From contig CAAGJS010000349.1 in the NCBI GenBank assembly GCA_900770275.1, positions 1 through 5,024 on the forward strand: 5,024 nt of DNA, read 5' to 3'. The translations under genes were made by a program, and so were the position numbers. The first letter of the stretch is position 1. Every line of letters begins with the position of its first letter. The notes beneath the pieces were generated by a model. That model did not search any database. It had not been told where the DNA came from and worked only from the letters and a program-made list of their open reading frames with translations. Shown piece after piece: positions 1-4,599 of this stretch. This DNA comes from Erysipelotrichaceae bacterium (GTDB lineage Bacteria > Bacillota_I > Bacilli_A > Erysipelotrichales > Erysipelotrichaceae).

Positions 1-147
1 ACGGAGCAGGAAATTATCCGTCTCTTCCAGATGCTGGCGGAGAAGTATGGTAAGACGGTCATTGCCGTGACGCACTCAAACGAGGTTTCGAAGCTGTCGG
101 ATCACCGTGTGTTCCTGCGCGGCGGGAAGCTGGTTGATCTGCAGTAG
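1..147 (+). CDS. ABC transporter ATP-binding protein, C-terminal end (partial)
   Basis: The reading frame is open from the first base and ends at TAG (145-147), giving the last 48 residues of a protein whose start lies outside the window. The fragment begins TEQEI, as expected a few residues after the Walker B/D-loop of an ABC ATPase. It continues with a helix, the strand KTVIAVTH containing the switch (H-loop) histidine at fragment residue 25, then SNEVSKLSDHRVFL and the closing turn GGKL. This order matches ATPases of the LolD/MacB/BceA-like export group, which drive a separate membrane permease from the cytoplasmic face. The Walker A, Q-loop and signature motifs are not in view, so substrate and exact subfamily cannot be given. 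The permease would be expected upstream or fused elsewhere. A small perfect hairpin (151-155 with 162-166) and then a strong terminator follow the stop, so this is the last gene of its transcript. Confidence 0.82.
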   Translation, partial: TEQEIIRLFQMLAEKYGKTVIAVTHSNEVSKLSDHRVFLRGGKLVDLQ

Positions 148-169
148 AAGAGCTGAATTTACAGCTTTG

Positions 170-227
170 AAAAAAGAGGCTGCCTGAGCCTCCATCATGA
201 GATGGATGTTGCCCGGGCAGCTTTTTT
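170..227. terminator. Bidirectional intrinsic terminator between convergent genes
   Basis: An A6 tract (170-175) is followed by a long inverted repeat. The left arm 179-189 pairs with 211-221, with one G-U pair and one A-C mismatch; an inner perfect 6-bp stem (191-196 with 201-206) closes on the tetraloop ATGA (197-200). A T6 tract (222-227) follows at once. On the + strand this gives a GC-rich hairpin plus U-tract ending the ABC gene transcript. On the - strand the same hairpin is followed by CTCTTTTTT and ends the convergent gene. The last codons and the stop of the - strand gene lie inside the hairpin. Confidence 0.85.
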
Positions 228-503
228 GTTGTCTTTTGGGTTGTTGATGGGATTGCTCTTGAGGTAGTTCATAACAGCAAGGTTCTTGGCCTCCAGCAGT
301 GTAAGCTGTTCTTTACTGTCGGCATTGTCGTTCCAGCCGATCATGGCTTTTCCGATCAGGAAAACTTCGGCGGTAAGATCCTTTTCATCCAGTTCGCCCC
401 GGTAATAGGAGCGGATAAGGTTGTGGATGAGATCGGCGGTATCTTCGAGCAGCGGAATCAATGAAGCACGAACAAAGGTATCATCGGTTGGAATATCTGT
501 CAT
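195..503 (-). CDS. Hypothetical protein, 102 residues, probably helical and cytoplasmic
   Basis: I do not recognise this protein. The start is chosen from an excellent Shine-Dalgarno (AAGGAGGG, 512-519 on this strand) about nine bases before ATG (501-503). That site, the uninterrupted frame and the terminator just after it make this a real gene rather than a shadow. Composition suggests mostly alpha-helix: an acidic N-terminus (residues 1-9), then amphipathic segments around 12-35 and 40-60 with acidic and aliphatic residues. A helix LTLLEAKNLAVMNYLKS (about 67-83) is followed by a polar Asn/Lys-rich tail. There is no signal peptide, membrane span, Cys cluster or obvious catalytic motif. The final residues, from about Ala95, are encoded by the terminator hairpin, so the tail AARATSIS may be shaped by RNA structure rather than protein function. 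It is convergent with the ABC gene and divergent from the ribosomal operon. No convincing promoter was found upstream. Confidence 0.75.
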   Translation of the reverse strand: MTDIPTDDTFVRASLIPLLEDTADLIHNLIRSYYRGELDEKDLTAEVFLIGKAMIGWNDNADSKEQLTLLEAKNLAVMNYLKSNPINNPKDNKKAARATSIS

Positions 504-511
504 GTTGGCCT

Positions 512-519
512 CCCTCCTT
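512..519 (-). promoter_or_regulatory. Ribosome binding site of the 102-residue hypothetical gene
   Basis: Read on the - strand this is AAGGAGGG, a near-perfect match to the anti-Shine-Dalgarno of 16S rRNA. GGAGG (517-513) lies nine bases before the ATG at 503-501. It fixes the start codon and is the main evidence that this small unrecognised gene is translated. Confidence 0.85.
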
Positions 520-598
520 ATATGTTACTAGATGAGTCTACCCATTACGTAGCATAGTGCCTGTACATTTTTTACGCCAGCGTTTGCAAAAAAACAGT

Positions 599-623
599 GA
601 ATTTTTGAATTTTTTTGAATTTT
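599..623. repeat. Three tandem GAATTTT-type AT-rich units
   Basis: GAATTTTT (599-606), GAATTTTTTT (607-616) and GAATTTT (617-623) follow one another directly, so T-tracts recur at 8- and 10-base intervals. Near-helical phasing of such tracts can bend DNA or act as an upstream promoter element, but they lie about 150 bp from the main rpsJ promoter. The function is unknown and chance in AT-rich DNA is possible. Confidence 0.5.
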
Positions 624-676
624 CGACAGTACTATGACGAGATCCGGCCCGTTTTTTAACTGTGAGGCATGAAAAT

Positions 677-696
677 TTCTGTCATTTGTTCTGTCA
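677..696. repeat. Direct repeat TTCTGTCA, two copies 12 bp apart
   Basis: TTCTGTCA occurs at 677-684 and again, exactly, at 689-696. It sits about 75 bp upstream of the -35 hexamer of the rpsJ promoter, so it could be an operator or an accident. No known regulator is assigned. Confidence 0.4.
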
Positions 697-711
697 CGGC
701 AGCGGCAGGGA

Positions 712-733
712 CCTGTTTTGAGACGGGAACAGG
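712..733. repeat. Inverted repeat CCTGTT/AACAGG upstream of the rpsJ promoter
   Basis: CCTGTT (712-717) pairs perfectly with AACAGG (728-733) across a 10-base loop, with two further possible G-T pairs inside. It precedes the promoter, so it is outside the predicted rpsJ transcript unless an upstream promoter also fires. No T-tract follows, so it is not an intrinsic terminator. It may be an operator-like dyad. Confidence 0.35.
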
Positions 734-770
734 CGTTCGGTGGAAATTGGAAAAATATTGAAAAATGTGC

Positions 771-799
771 TTGTAATGGGATTTTCAGGGTGATAGTAT
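771..799 (+). promoter_or_regulatory. Probable sigma-A-type promoter of the S10 operon
   Basis: TTGTAA (771-776) and TAGTAT (794-799) are separated by exactly 17 bases, and each matches its consensus hexamer in four of six positions. The 25 or so bases before the -35 (743-767) are A-rich with phased A-tracts, resembling an UP element, which is common at strong ribosomal promoters. The start would fall near 805-807, just where the 5' arm of the predicted leader stem begins. This is the best-placed candidate for the whole ribosomal gene cluster. Confidence 0.6.
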
Positions 800-805
800 A
801 TCAAA

Positions 806-911
806 GCACTCGCGTAGACATGGGAGATTGCCGGCACGCTGACAGGCGTTGTCATCAGTCACGTGATAACCGGGGAACTCACATCGAGCGATCCGCATGG
901 CGGAGTGAAAT
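806..911 (+). promoter_or_regulatory. Structured 5' leader of the S10 operon, candidate autoregulatory element
   Basis: The predicted untranslated leader is about 120 nt. Its first bases CACTCGC (807-813) can pair with GCGGAGTG (900-907), with a single bulged G at 902, closing the leader into a loop that ends just before the Shine-Dalgarno. Inside, CCGGCAC (831-837) can pair with GTG (863-865) and CCGG (870-873) around a bulged ATAA, and TGACA (840-844) pairs with TGTCA (850-854). Alternatives compete: GTTGTCA (848-854) with TGATAAC (864-870), and CCGC/GCGG (893-896/900-903). In E. coli the S10 operon leader is bound by L4, encoded here as the third gene. Whether this leader does the same is inference. 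No U-tract attenuator is visible. Confidence 0.42.
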
Positions 912-919
912 AAAGGAGG
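912..919 (+). promoter_or_regulatory. Ribosome binding site of rpsJ
   Basis: AAAGGAGG lies eight bases before ATG at 928, an ideal distance. It decides the rpsJ start against the longer frame that is open back to 718, and agrees with the conserved S10 N-terminus. It lies just outside the predicted leader closing stem and so should be accessible. Confidence 0.9.
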
Positions 920-927
920 AAAATTTC

Positions 928-1239
928 ATGGCAAAGAATTCTGTAAGAATTCGCTTGAAGGCTTACGAAAACAGAAGCCTGGACGCTGCCAGCAAGAAAA
1001 TTGTTGAGACAGCAAACAGCCACGGCGCGAAGAAGATCGTTGGACCTGTACCGCTGCCGACTGACAGAGAGGTCATTACCGTATTAAGAGCTGTACATAA
1101 GTACAAGGATTCTCGTGAACAGTTCGAGATCCGTACACACAAGAGACTGATTGAGATCATCGGCCCGAGTGCTGAGACGATCGATGCGCTGAGCAGACTG
1201 GATCTGCCGAGCGGTGTCGACATCGAGATCAAGCTTTAA
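928..1239 (+). CDS. rpsJ: 30S ribosomal protein S10 (NusE)
   Basis: S10 binds the head of the small subunit. As NusE it also pairs with NusB in antitermination of rRNA transcription and contacts NusG, linking ribosomes to RNA polymerase. The 103 residues match the usual length. Clear landmarks are the N-terminal strand VRIRLKAY (residues 6-13), the helix to about residue 30, PVPLPT (40-45), the extended loop RAVHKYKDSREQFEIRTHKR (54-73) that reaches into the subunit and NusB interface, and the C-terminus LDLPSGVDIEIKL. The loop is the Bacillus-like form. The start at 928 follows a strong Shine-Dalgarno. It is the first gene of the operon, preceded by the promoter and structured leader, with rplC 23 bases downstream. 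Codons 3-9 contain the sequence GAATTC twice, able to form a small hairpin. Confidence 0.98.
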   Translation: MAKNSVRIRLKAYENRSLDAASKKIVETANSHGAKKIVGPVPLPTDREVITVLRAVHKYKDSREQFEIRTHKRLIEIIGPSAETIDALSRLDLPSGVDIEIKL

Positions 1240-1250
1240 GGAAAGGAACC

Positions 1251-1257
1251 GGGTGAT
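1251..1257 (+). promoter_or_regulatory. Atypical Shine-Dalgarno of rplC
   Basis: Most genes here use AGGAGG, but upstream of rplC there is AAGGAAAGGA (1238-1247), rather far from the start, and then GGGTGAT (1251-1257) five bases before ATG. GGTGAT is complementary to the AUCACC part of the 16S rRNA 3' end, the downstream half of the full AAGGAGGTGAT match. The two half-sites may act together. Confidence 0.5.
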
Positions 1258-1262
1258 AAGAC

Positions 1263-2063
1263 ATGAAAGGTATCTTAGGACGTAAGCTCGGTATGACGCA
1301 GGTATTCACTGTTGATGGAACTCTGATTCCGGTCACAGTCATTGAAGTGAATACGAACGTTGTACTGCAGAAGAAGACAAAGGAAACAGATGGCTACGAA
1401 GCTCTGCAGCTTGGCTATGAAGATGTCAAGGAGCAGCGCGCAACGAAGGCTGCCATCGGACATGCCAAGAAGGCGAACACCGCTGTGAAGAAGTACATCC
1501 GTGAGGTTCCGGCCGATGAGATGAGCTTCAACGTTGGCGATGAAATCAAGGCTGATCTGTTCGAGGCTGGTGACGTTGTCGATGTACAGGGCACTTCCAA
1601 GGGACACGGCTACAAGGGCGTTATCGTTCGTAACAACGGAACGATGTCTCCGAAGAGCCATGGTGCTTCCCGTAACAAGCGTCATGTTGGTTCGATGGCT
1701 ACCAATGGCCGTAACAACGGTGTCATCAACAAGGGCGCGCCGATGCCTGGTCAGGAAGGCGGCTTCACGACAACCAATCAGAATCTGATTGTTGTCAAGG
1801 TTTCCACGGATGACAACTACATCATGGTTCGCGGCAATGTTCCGGGACCGCGCAAGGGTTTGGTTTACATTCACACGACTGTGAAGCCTGTCAAGAAGGT
1901 CAAGGTTGAGGAACTGATCAGCTATGCCGGCGTATCCGTTCAGGATGAGCTGAACAAGGTTGCTGAGGCCATTAACGAGGAGCAGGCTGAAAAGGCTGCT
2001 GCTGATGCGGCAATTGAGGAAGCTAAGAAGAAGGCTGCTTCTGCTGCTGCAAAGAAGAAGTGA
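1263..2063 (+). CDS. rplC: 50S ribosomal protein L3 with long Ala/Lys/Glu-rich C-terminal extension
   Basis: L3 is an early-assembly 50S protein whose long internal loops reach towards the peptidyl transferase centre. The N-terminus MKGILGRKLGMTQVF is diagnostic. The core continues through the acidic beta-barrel with GTSKGHGYKGVI (110-121), SPKSHGAS (129-136), HVGSM (141-145) and QNLIVVKV (173-180), to GNVPGPRKGLV (191-201). The segment that is usually like KKMAGRMG reads GAPMPGQEGG (158-167). Gln164 aligns by motif with E. coli Gln150, the residue methylated by PrmB. Bacterial L3 normally ends shortly after the VPG motif at about 205-215 residues; this one has 266. The extra 50 or so residues (about 215-266) are predicted helical, rich in Ala, Glu and Lys, and end AAAKKK. 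The stop codon overlaps the rplD ribosome binding site region, favouring coupled translation. Confidence 0.97.
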   Translation: MKGILGRKLGMTQVFTVDGTLIPVTVIEVNTNVVLQKKTKETDGYEALQLGYEDVKEQRATKAAIGHAKKANTAVKKYIREVPADEMSFNVGDEIKADLFEAGDVVDVQGTSKGHGYKGVIVRNNGTMSPKSHGASRNKRHVGSMATNGRNNGVINKGAPMPGQEGGFTTTNQNLIVVKVSTDDNYIMVRGNVPGPRKGLVYIHTTVKPVKKVKVEELISYAGVSVQDELNKVAEAINEEQAEKAAADAAIEEAKKKAASAAAKKK

Positions 2064-2077
2064 GGAGGAGCTGAAAA

Positions 2078-2707
2078 ATGGCAAAGTTTGATGTATACAG
2101 CCAGGACGCCAAGGTCGTCAGTTCGGTTGAACTGAGCGACTCCGTCTTCGGTATTGAGCCGAACCAGCAGGCGATGTATGACGCAGCTCTGTGCTATCTG
2201 GCAGGACTTCGTCAGGGCACGCACAGCACCAAGACGCGTCACTTCGTTTCCGGCACCGGCAAGAAGCCGTTCAAGCAGAAGGGAACCGGCCGCGCCCGTC
2301 AGGGTTCGACCCGTGCAACCCAGTGGAGACACGGTGCAATCGCCTTCGGTCCGCATCCGCGTGACTATGGCTTCAAGATGAACCGCAAGGTTCGCCGTCT
2401 GGCTCTGCGCTCTGCGCTCAGCGAGAAGGCTAAGAACAACAGCCTGACGGTTGTTGAAAACCTCAGCTTCGATGAGGCCAAGACAAAGAAGGCCGTTGCA
2501 ATGCTCAAGGCATTCAATTTCGACCGCAAGACGCTGCTCGTCGCAGATGCTTCGGAAGATTACGACAATGCATTCACTGCATTCCGCAACATTCCGAACG
2601 CTCTGGTCATTGATGTCAACGGTCTCAACACCTACGACGTCATGAATGCAGACCGTCTGATCTTCACACAGAAGGCTGCAGAAACAGCCGGGGAGGTTCT
2701 TGCATAA
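2078..2707 (+). CDS. rplD: 50S ribosomal protein L4
   Basis: L4 binds 23S rRNA domain I and sends an extended loop into the wall of the peptide exit tunnel. In E. coli it also represses its own S10 operon by binding the leader RNA. The 209-residue length is normal. The conserved extended loop is clear: KKPFKQKGTGRARQGSTRATQWR (62-84), followed by AFGPHPRDYGFKMNRKVRRLALRSALSEK (89-117). The loop is where macrolide-resistance changes are found in other species; I see nothing that can be called resistance here. The C-terminal half has the Rossmann-like strands LLVAD (153-157) and ALVIDVNGLN (175-184), ending near RLIFT. AGGAGG (2063-2068) lies nine bases before ATG and begins within the rplC stop codon. 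The stop overlaps the rplW start. Confidence 0.98.
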   Translation: MAKFDVYSQDAKVVSSVELSDSVFGIEPNQQAMYDAALCYLAGLRQGTHSTKTRHFVSGTGKKPFKQKGTGRARQGSTRATQWRHGAIAFGPHPRDYGFKMNRKVRRLALRSALSEKAKNNSLTVVENLSFDEAKTKKAVAMLKAFNFDRKTLLVADASEDYDNAFTAFRNIPNALVIDVNGLNTYDVMNADRLIFTQKAAETAGEVLA

Positions 2708-2997
2708 TGCAGGCACGTGACATTATTATCCGCCCGATCGTTACTGAAAAGTCGATGCGTCTCAACAGCGAAGACAACAAGGTTACGTTCGAAGTTGCCA
2801 AGGGTGCTTCCAAGACGGAAGTTGCGCAGGCGATCAAGGAAATCTACGGATTCAATCCGGTCAAGATTAACATTGTCAACGTCCGTCCGAAGGACAAGCG
2901 GGTTGGCCGCTACGTTGGCAAGACCAATGCCGTCCGTAAGGCAATCGTTAAGCTTCCGGAAGGCAAGGAAATCAATCTTTACGGAGATCAGGATTAA
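2707..2997 (+). CDS. rplW: 50S ribosomal protein L23
   Basis: L23 sits at the outlet of the peptide exit tunnel and is the docking point for trigger factor and signal recognition particle. The 96 residues match the family length of about 95-100. The start RDIIIRPIVTEKS (4-16) is the family signature. It is followed by the strand KVTFEVAKGASKTEVAQAIKEIYG (25-48), VKINIVNVRPKDKRVGR (52-68) and a C-terminal strand AIVKLPEGKEI. An acidic residue exposed near position 18 in E. coli L23 contacts trigger factor; the corresponding turn here reads MRLNSEDN (17-24). The gene begins inside the rplD stop codon (TAATG, one shared base) with GGGAGG (2691-2696) ten bases upstream inside rplD, so its translation is almost certainly coupled to L4. 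It is followed by the longest gap in the operon. Confidence 0.97.
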   Translation: MQARDIIIRPIVTEKSMRLNSEDNKVTFEVAKGASKTEVAQAIKEIYGFNPVKINIVNVRPKDKRVGRYVGKTNAVRKAIVKLPEGKEINLYGDQD

Positions 2998-3009
2998 TTG
3001 AGTTTCACC

Positions 3010-3038
3010 TATCGGAGGAACATCGCTATCTCCGGATA
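3010..3038 (+). promoter_or_regulatory. Intercistronic hairpin between rplW and rplB
   Basis: TATCGGAG (3010-3017) pairs with CTCCGGATA (3030-3038) across a 12-base loop, eight base pairs with one bulged G. No T-tract follows, so it is not a terminator. The left arm and loop edge contain GGAGG (3014-3018), a ribosome binding site look-alike with no start codon after it, which the hairpin would hide. It might be an RNA processing or stability element, or might help keep ribosomes to the true rplB site. Confidence 0.45.
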
Positions 3039-3063
3039 ACAAGCGAAAGGAAAGTTTAGAAAA

Positions 3064-3900
3064 ATGGCAATCATTAAGTACAAGCCGACTAGCAACGGAC
3101 GCCGTAATATGAGCTCCCTTGATCTGTCGGATCGTGTAACAAAATCGACGCCTGAAAAGAGCCTCCTGGCTCCGAAGAAGAGCAAGGGCGGCCGCAACAA
3201 CAACGGTCGCATCACGACTCGTCACCAGGGCGGCGGCGTCAAACAGAAGTACAGAATCATCGATTTCAAGCGTAACAAGGATGATATTCCGGCAAAGGTT
3301 GCAGCGATCGAATACGATCCGAACCGTACCGCGAATATTGCTCTGCTCCACTATGCAGACGGCGAGAAGCGCTACATTCTGGCGCCGGGCGATCTGCAGG
3401 TTGGCATGACGGTTGTCTCCGGCAAGGCTGCTGATATCAAGGTCGGCAATGCTATGGAGCTGAAGTCGATGCCTGAAGGCACATTCGTTCACTGTGTTGA
3501 GCTGTTCCCGGGCAAGGGCGGCCAGATGGCACGCTCTGCAGGCTGCAGCGCACAGATCCTGGGCTTCGACGGTCCGTATGCTACGCTGCGTCTGAGCTCC
3601 GGTGAAATCCGTAAGGTTCTCTCCAACTGCCGCGCTACGGTTGGTATTGTCGGCAATTCCGACTGGAACCTTGTCAACATTGGTAAGGCTGGCCGCAATC
3701 GCTGGAGAGGCATTCGTCCGACGGTTCGTGGTTCGGTTATGAACCCGGTTGACCATCCGCATGGTGGTGGTGAAGGTAAGGAACCGATCGGCCGCAAGAG
3801 CCCGATGACCCCTTGGGGCAAGAAGGCTATGGGTGTCAAGACCCGCAAGTCCAAGAAGGCAAGCAGCGCTCTGATCATGACGCGCCGCAATGGAAAGTAA
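3064..3900 (+). CDS. rplB: 50S ribosomal protein L2
   Basis: L2 is needed for subunit association, tRNA binding and peptidyl transferase activity. The 278 residues agree with the family's 272-280. The N-terminal part has MAIIKYKPTSNGRRNMS (1-17) and the basic stretch KSKGGRNNNGRITTRHQGGGVKQ (39-61). An OB-fold region (about 60-125, IIDFKRN to VGMTVVSG) and an SH3-like region (130-200) follow. The C-terminal tail contains the nearly universal NPVDHPHGGGEG (227-238). His231, by motif position, corresponds to E. coli His229, the residue reported as important for catalysis. The protein ends with KSPMTPWGKKAMGVKTRKSKK and a basic tail. AAAGGA (3046-3051) is twelve bases before ATG, weaker than the neighbours' sites and somewhat distant. 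A hairpin lies in the 66-nt gap upstream. Confidence 0.98.
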   Translation: MAIIKYKPTSNGRRNMSSLDLSDRVTKSTPEKSLLAPKKSKGGRNNNGRITTRHQGGGVKQKYRIIDFKRNKDDIPAKVAAIEYDPNRTANIALLHYADGEKRYILAPGDLQVGMTVVSGKAADIKVGNAMELKSMPEGTFVHCVELFPGKGGQMARSAGCSAQILGFDGPYATLRLSSGEIRKVLSNCRATVGIVGNSDWNLVNIGKAGRNRWRGIRPTVRGSVMNPVDHPHGGGEGKEPIGRKSPMTPWGKKAMGVKTRKSKKASSALIMTRRNGK

Positions 3901-3919
3901 CTGAAAGGAGAGAAGAAAG

Positions 3920-4225
3920 ATGTCCAGAAGCATTAAGAAGGGCCCGTTCTGTGATGCCAGCCTGATGAAGAAGGTTGAAGAACAGAACAAGGCAAACAAG
4001 CATGATGTCATCAAGACATGGTCCCGCCGTTCAGTAATTTTCCCGAGCTTCGTCGGTCATACGTTCGCAGTTCACAATGGCAAGGAACATGTTCCGGTCT
4101 ATGTGACTGAGGATATGGTCGGACACAAGCTGGGTGAGTTCGTTGCGACCCGCAAGTTCGGCGGACATGGTGATTCGAAGGTTGTTTCGGCTGCAGCAGC
4201 TTCTTCTGCGCCGGCAGCTAAGTGA
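3920..4225 (+). CDS. rpsS: 30S ribosomal protein S19 with Ala-rich C-terminal tail
   Basis: S19 forms a complex with S13 in the head of the 30S subunit near the A-site finger bridge. The family signature is complete: MSRSIKKGPFCD (1-12), IKTWSRRSVIFPSFVGHTFAVHNGKEHVPVYV (31-62), VTEDMVGHKLGEFVATRKFGGHG (62-84). Bacterial S19 usually stops within about ten residues after the GHG motif with a basic end, at about 92 residues. This one has 101 and replaces the basic end with SKVVSAAAASSAPAAK (86-101), an Ala/Ser tail with one terminal Lys. Cys11 replaces the more usual Val. AAAGGAGAG (3904-3912) lies a suitable distance before ATG. The gene sits 19 bases after rplB and 21 before rplV, in the normal order. 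Confidence 0.97.
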   Translation: MSRSIKKGPFCDASLMKKVEEQNKANKHDVIKTWSRRSVIFPSFVGHTFAVHNGKEHVPVYVTEDMVGHKLGEFVATRKFGGHGDSKVVSAAAASSAPAAK

Positions 4226-4246
4226 GCCCAGGGAGGAAGATAGAAC

Positions 4247-4582
4247 ATGGAAGTAAAGGCAACAGCAAAGACGGTTCGTGTCACTCCCCGGAAGGCACGT
4301 CTCGTCCTGGATCTGATCCGCGGAAAGTCCGTGGATGAAGCACAGGCAATTCTGCAGTTCATGCCGAATCAGGCGGCTGCAGTTACGTCCAAGGTCGTTA
4401 AGTCGGCTGCGGCGAATGCAGTAAACAACAATCATGCGGACGAGAGCCGTCTGTATATCAAGGCCTGCTATGCGGATGAAGGCGTTGTAATGAAGCGCTG
4501 GATGCCGCGTGCCAAGGGCAATGCAAGCCAGATTCTCAAGAGAACGAGCCACATCACGGTTGTGGTTTCGGATGAAAGATAA
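4247..4582 (+). CDS. rplV: 50S ribosomal protein L22
   Basis: L22 contacts all six domains of 23S rRNA and its long beta-hairpin lines the narrow part of the exit tunnel opposite L4. The length of 111 residues is typical. The sequence shows KTVRVTPRKARLVLDLIRGKSVDEAQAIL (8-36), SAAANAVNN (53-61), and the tunnel hairpin VMKRWMPRAKGNASQILKRTSHITVVVSD (81-109). The hairpin resembles the E. coli form, with Trp85 at a position that is usually aliphatic or aromatic. Its tip is the place where macrolide-resistance deletions or insertions occur elsewhere; no length change is apparent here. GGGAGGA (4231-4237) is the ribosome binding site, ten bases before ATG. The stop codon at 4580-4582 overlaps the start of the rpsC ribosome binding site AAGGAGG. 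Confidence 0.98.
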   Translation: MEVKATAKTVRVTPRKARLVLDLIRGKSVDEAQAILQFMPNQAAAVTSKVVKSAAANAVNNNHADESRLYIKACYADEGVVMKRWMPRAKGNASQILKRTSHITVVVSDER

Positions 4583-4599
4583 GGAGGAAGGTCAGGAAT

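Larger units (their letters stand above)
504..927. other. 424-bp gene-free region between the divergent hypothetical gene and rpsJ
   Basis: I see no credible gene here. A frame open upstream of rpsJ from 718 has no ribosome binding site and is not S10-like before 928. The left part (504-630) is AT-rich, with T6 (568-573) and A7 (588-594) tracts and repeated GAATTTT units. The middle (670-735) has a short direct repeat and a hairpin. The right part holds the rpsJ promoter and leader. A weaker second + strand promoter is possible at TTGAAT (605-610) and TACTAT (630-635), but its 19-base spacing is poor. For the - strand gene, a TATGCT hexamer (556-551) has no good -35 partner. Confidence 0.7.

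Noticed and set aside
561..597. Imperfect inverted repeat with T6 and A7 tracts, first read as a terminator
   Set aside because: The GC core is only three base pairs (574-576 with 581-583) and the tracts lie inside the stem, so it is unlikely to terminate transcription.
640..660. GC-rich stretch followed by T6 (GGCCCGTTTTTT), a possible terminator
   Set aside because: No stem of useful length precedes the T-tract and there is no upstream gene on that strand needing termination.
859..866. TCACGTGA palindrome in the leader as a transcription factor site
   Set aside because: An 8-bp palindrome downstream of the promoter is easily explained by chance or by leader RNA structure; no known bacterial operator is matched with confidence.
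718..927. N-terminal extension of S10 back to 718
   Set aside because: The extra 70 codons have no S10 homology and would begin upstream of the promoter. The start at 928 has an ideal ribosome binding site and the conserved N-terminus.
1275..2084. Antisense frames opposite rplC and rplD
   Set aside because: They are long only because strongly biased codons on the coding strand avoid reverse-complement stops; no family resemblance or start signal.
2632..4014. Antisense open frame of 460 codons on the - strand across rplW, rplB and the start of rpsS
   Set aside because: It lies opposite unmistakable ribosomal protein genes, has no plausible ribosome binding site, and its composition is the mirror of highly biased codons. 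It is a shadow frame.
4188..4222. GCAGC/GCTGC-rich run at the end of rpsS as a repeat or structural element
   Set aside because: It is explained by Ala codons in the coding tail; only short 4-5 bp pairings are possible.
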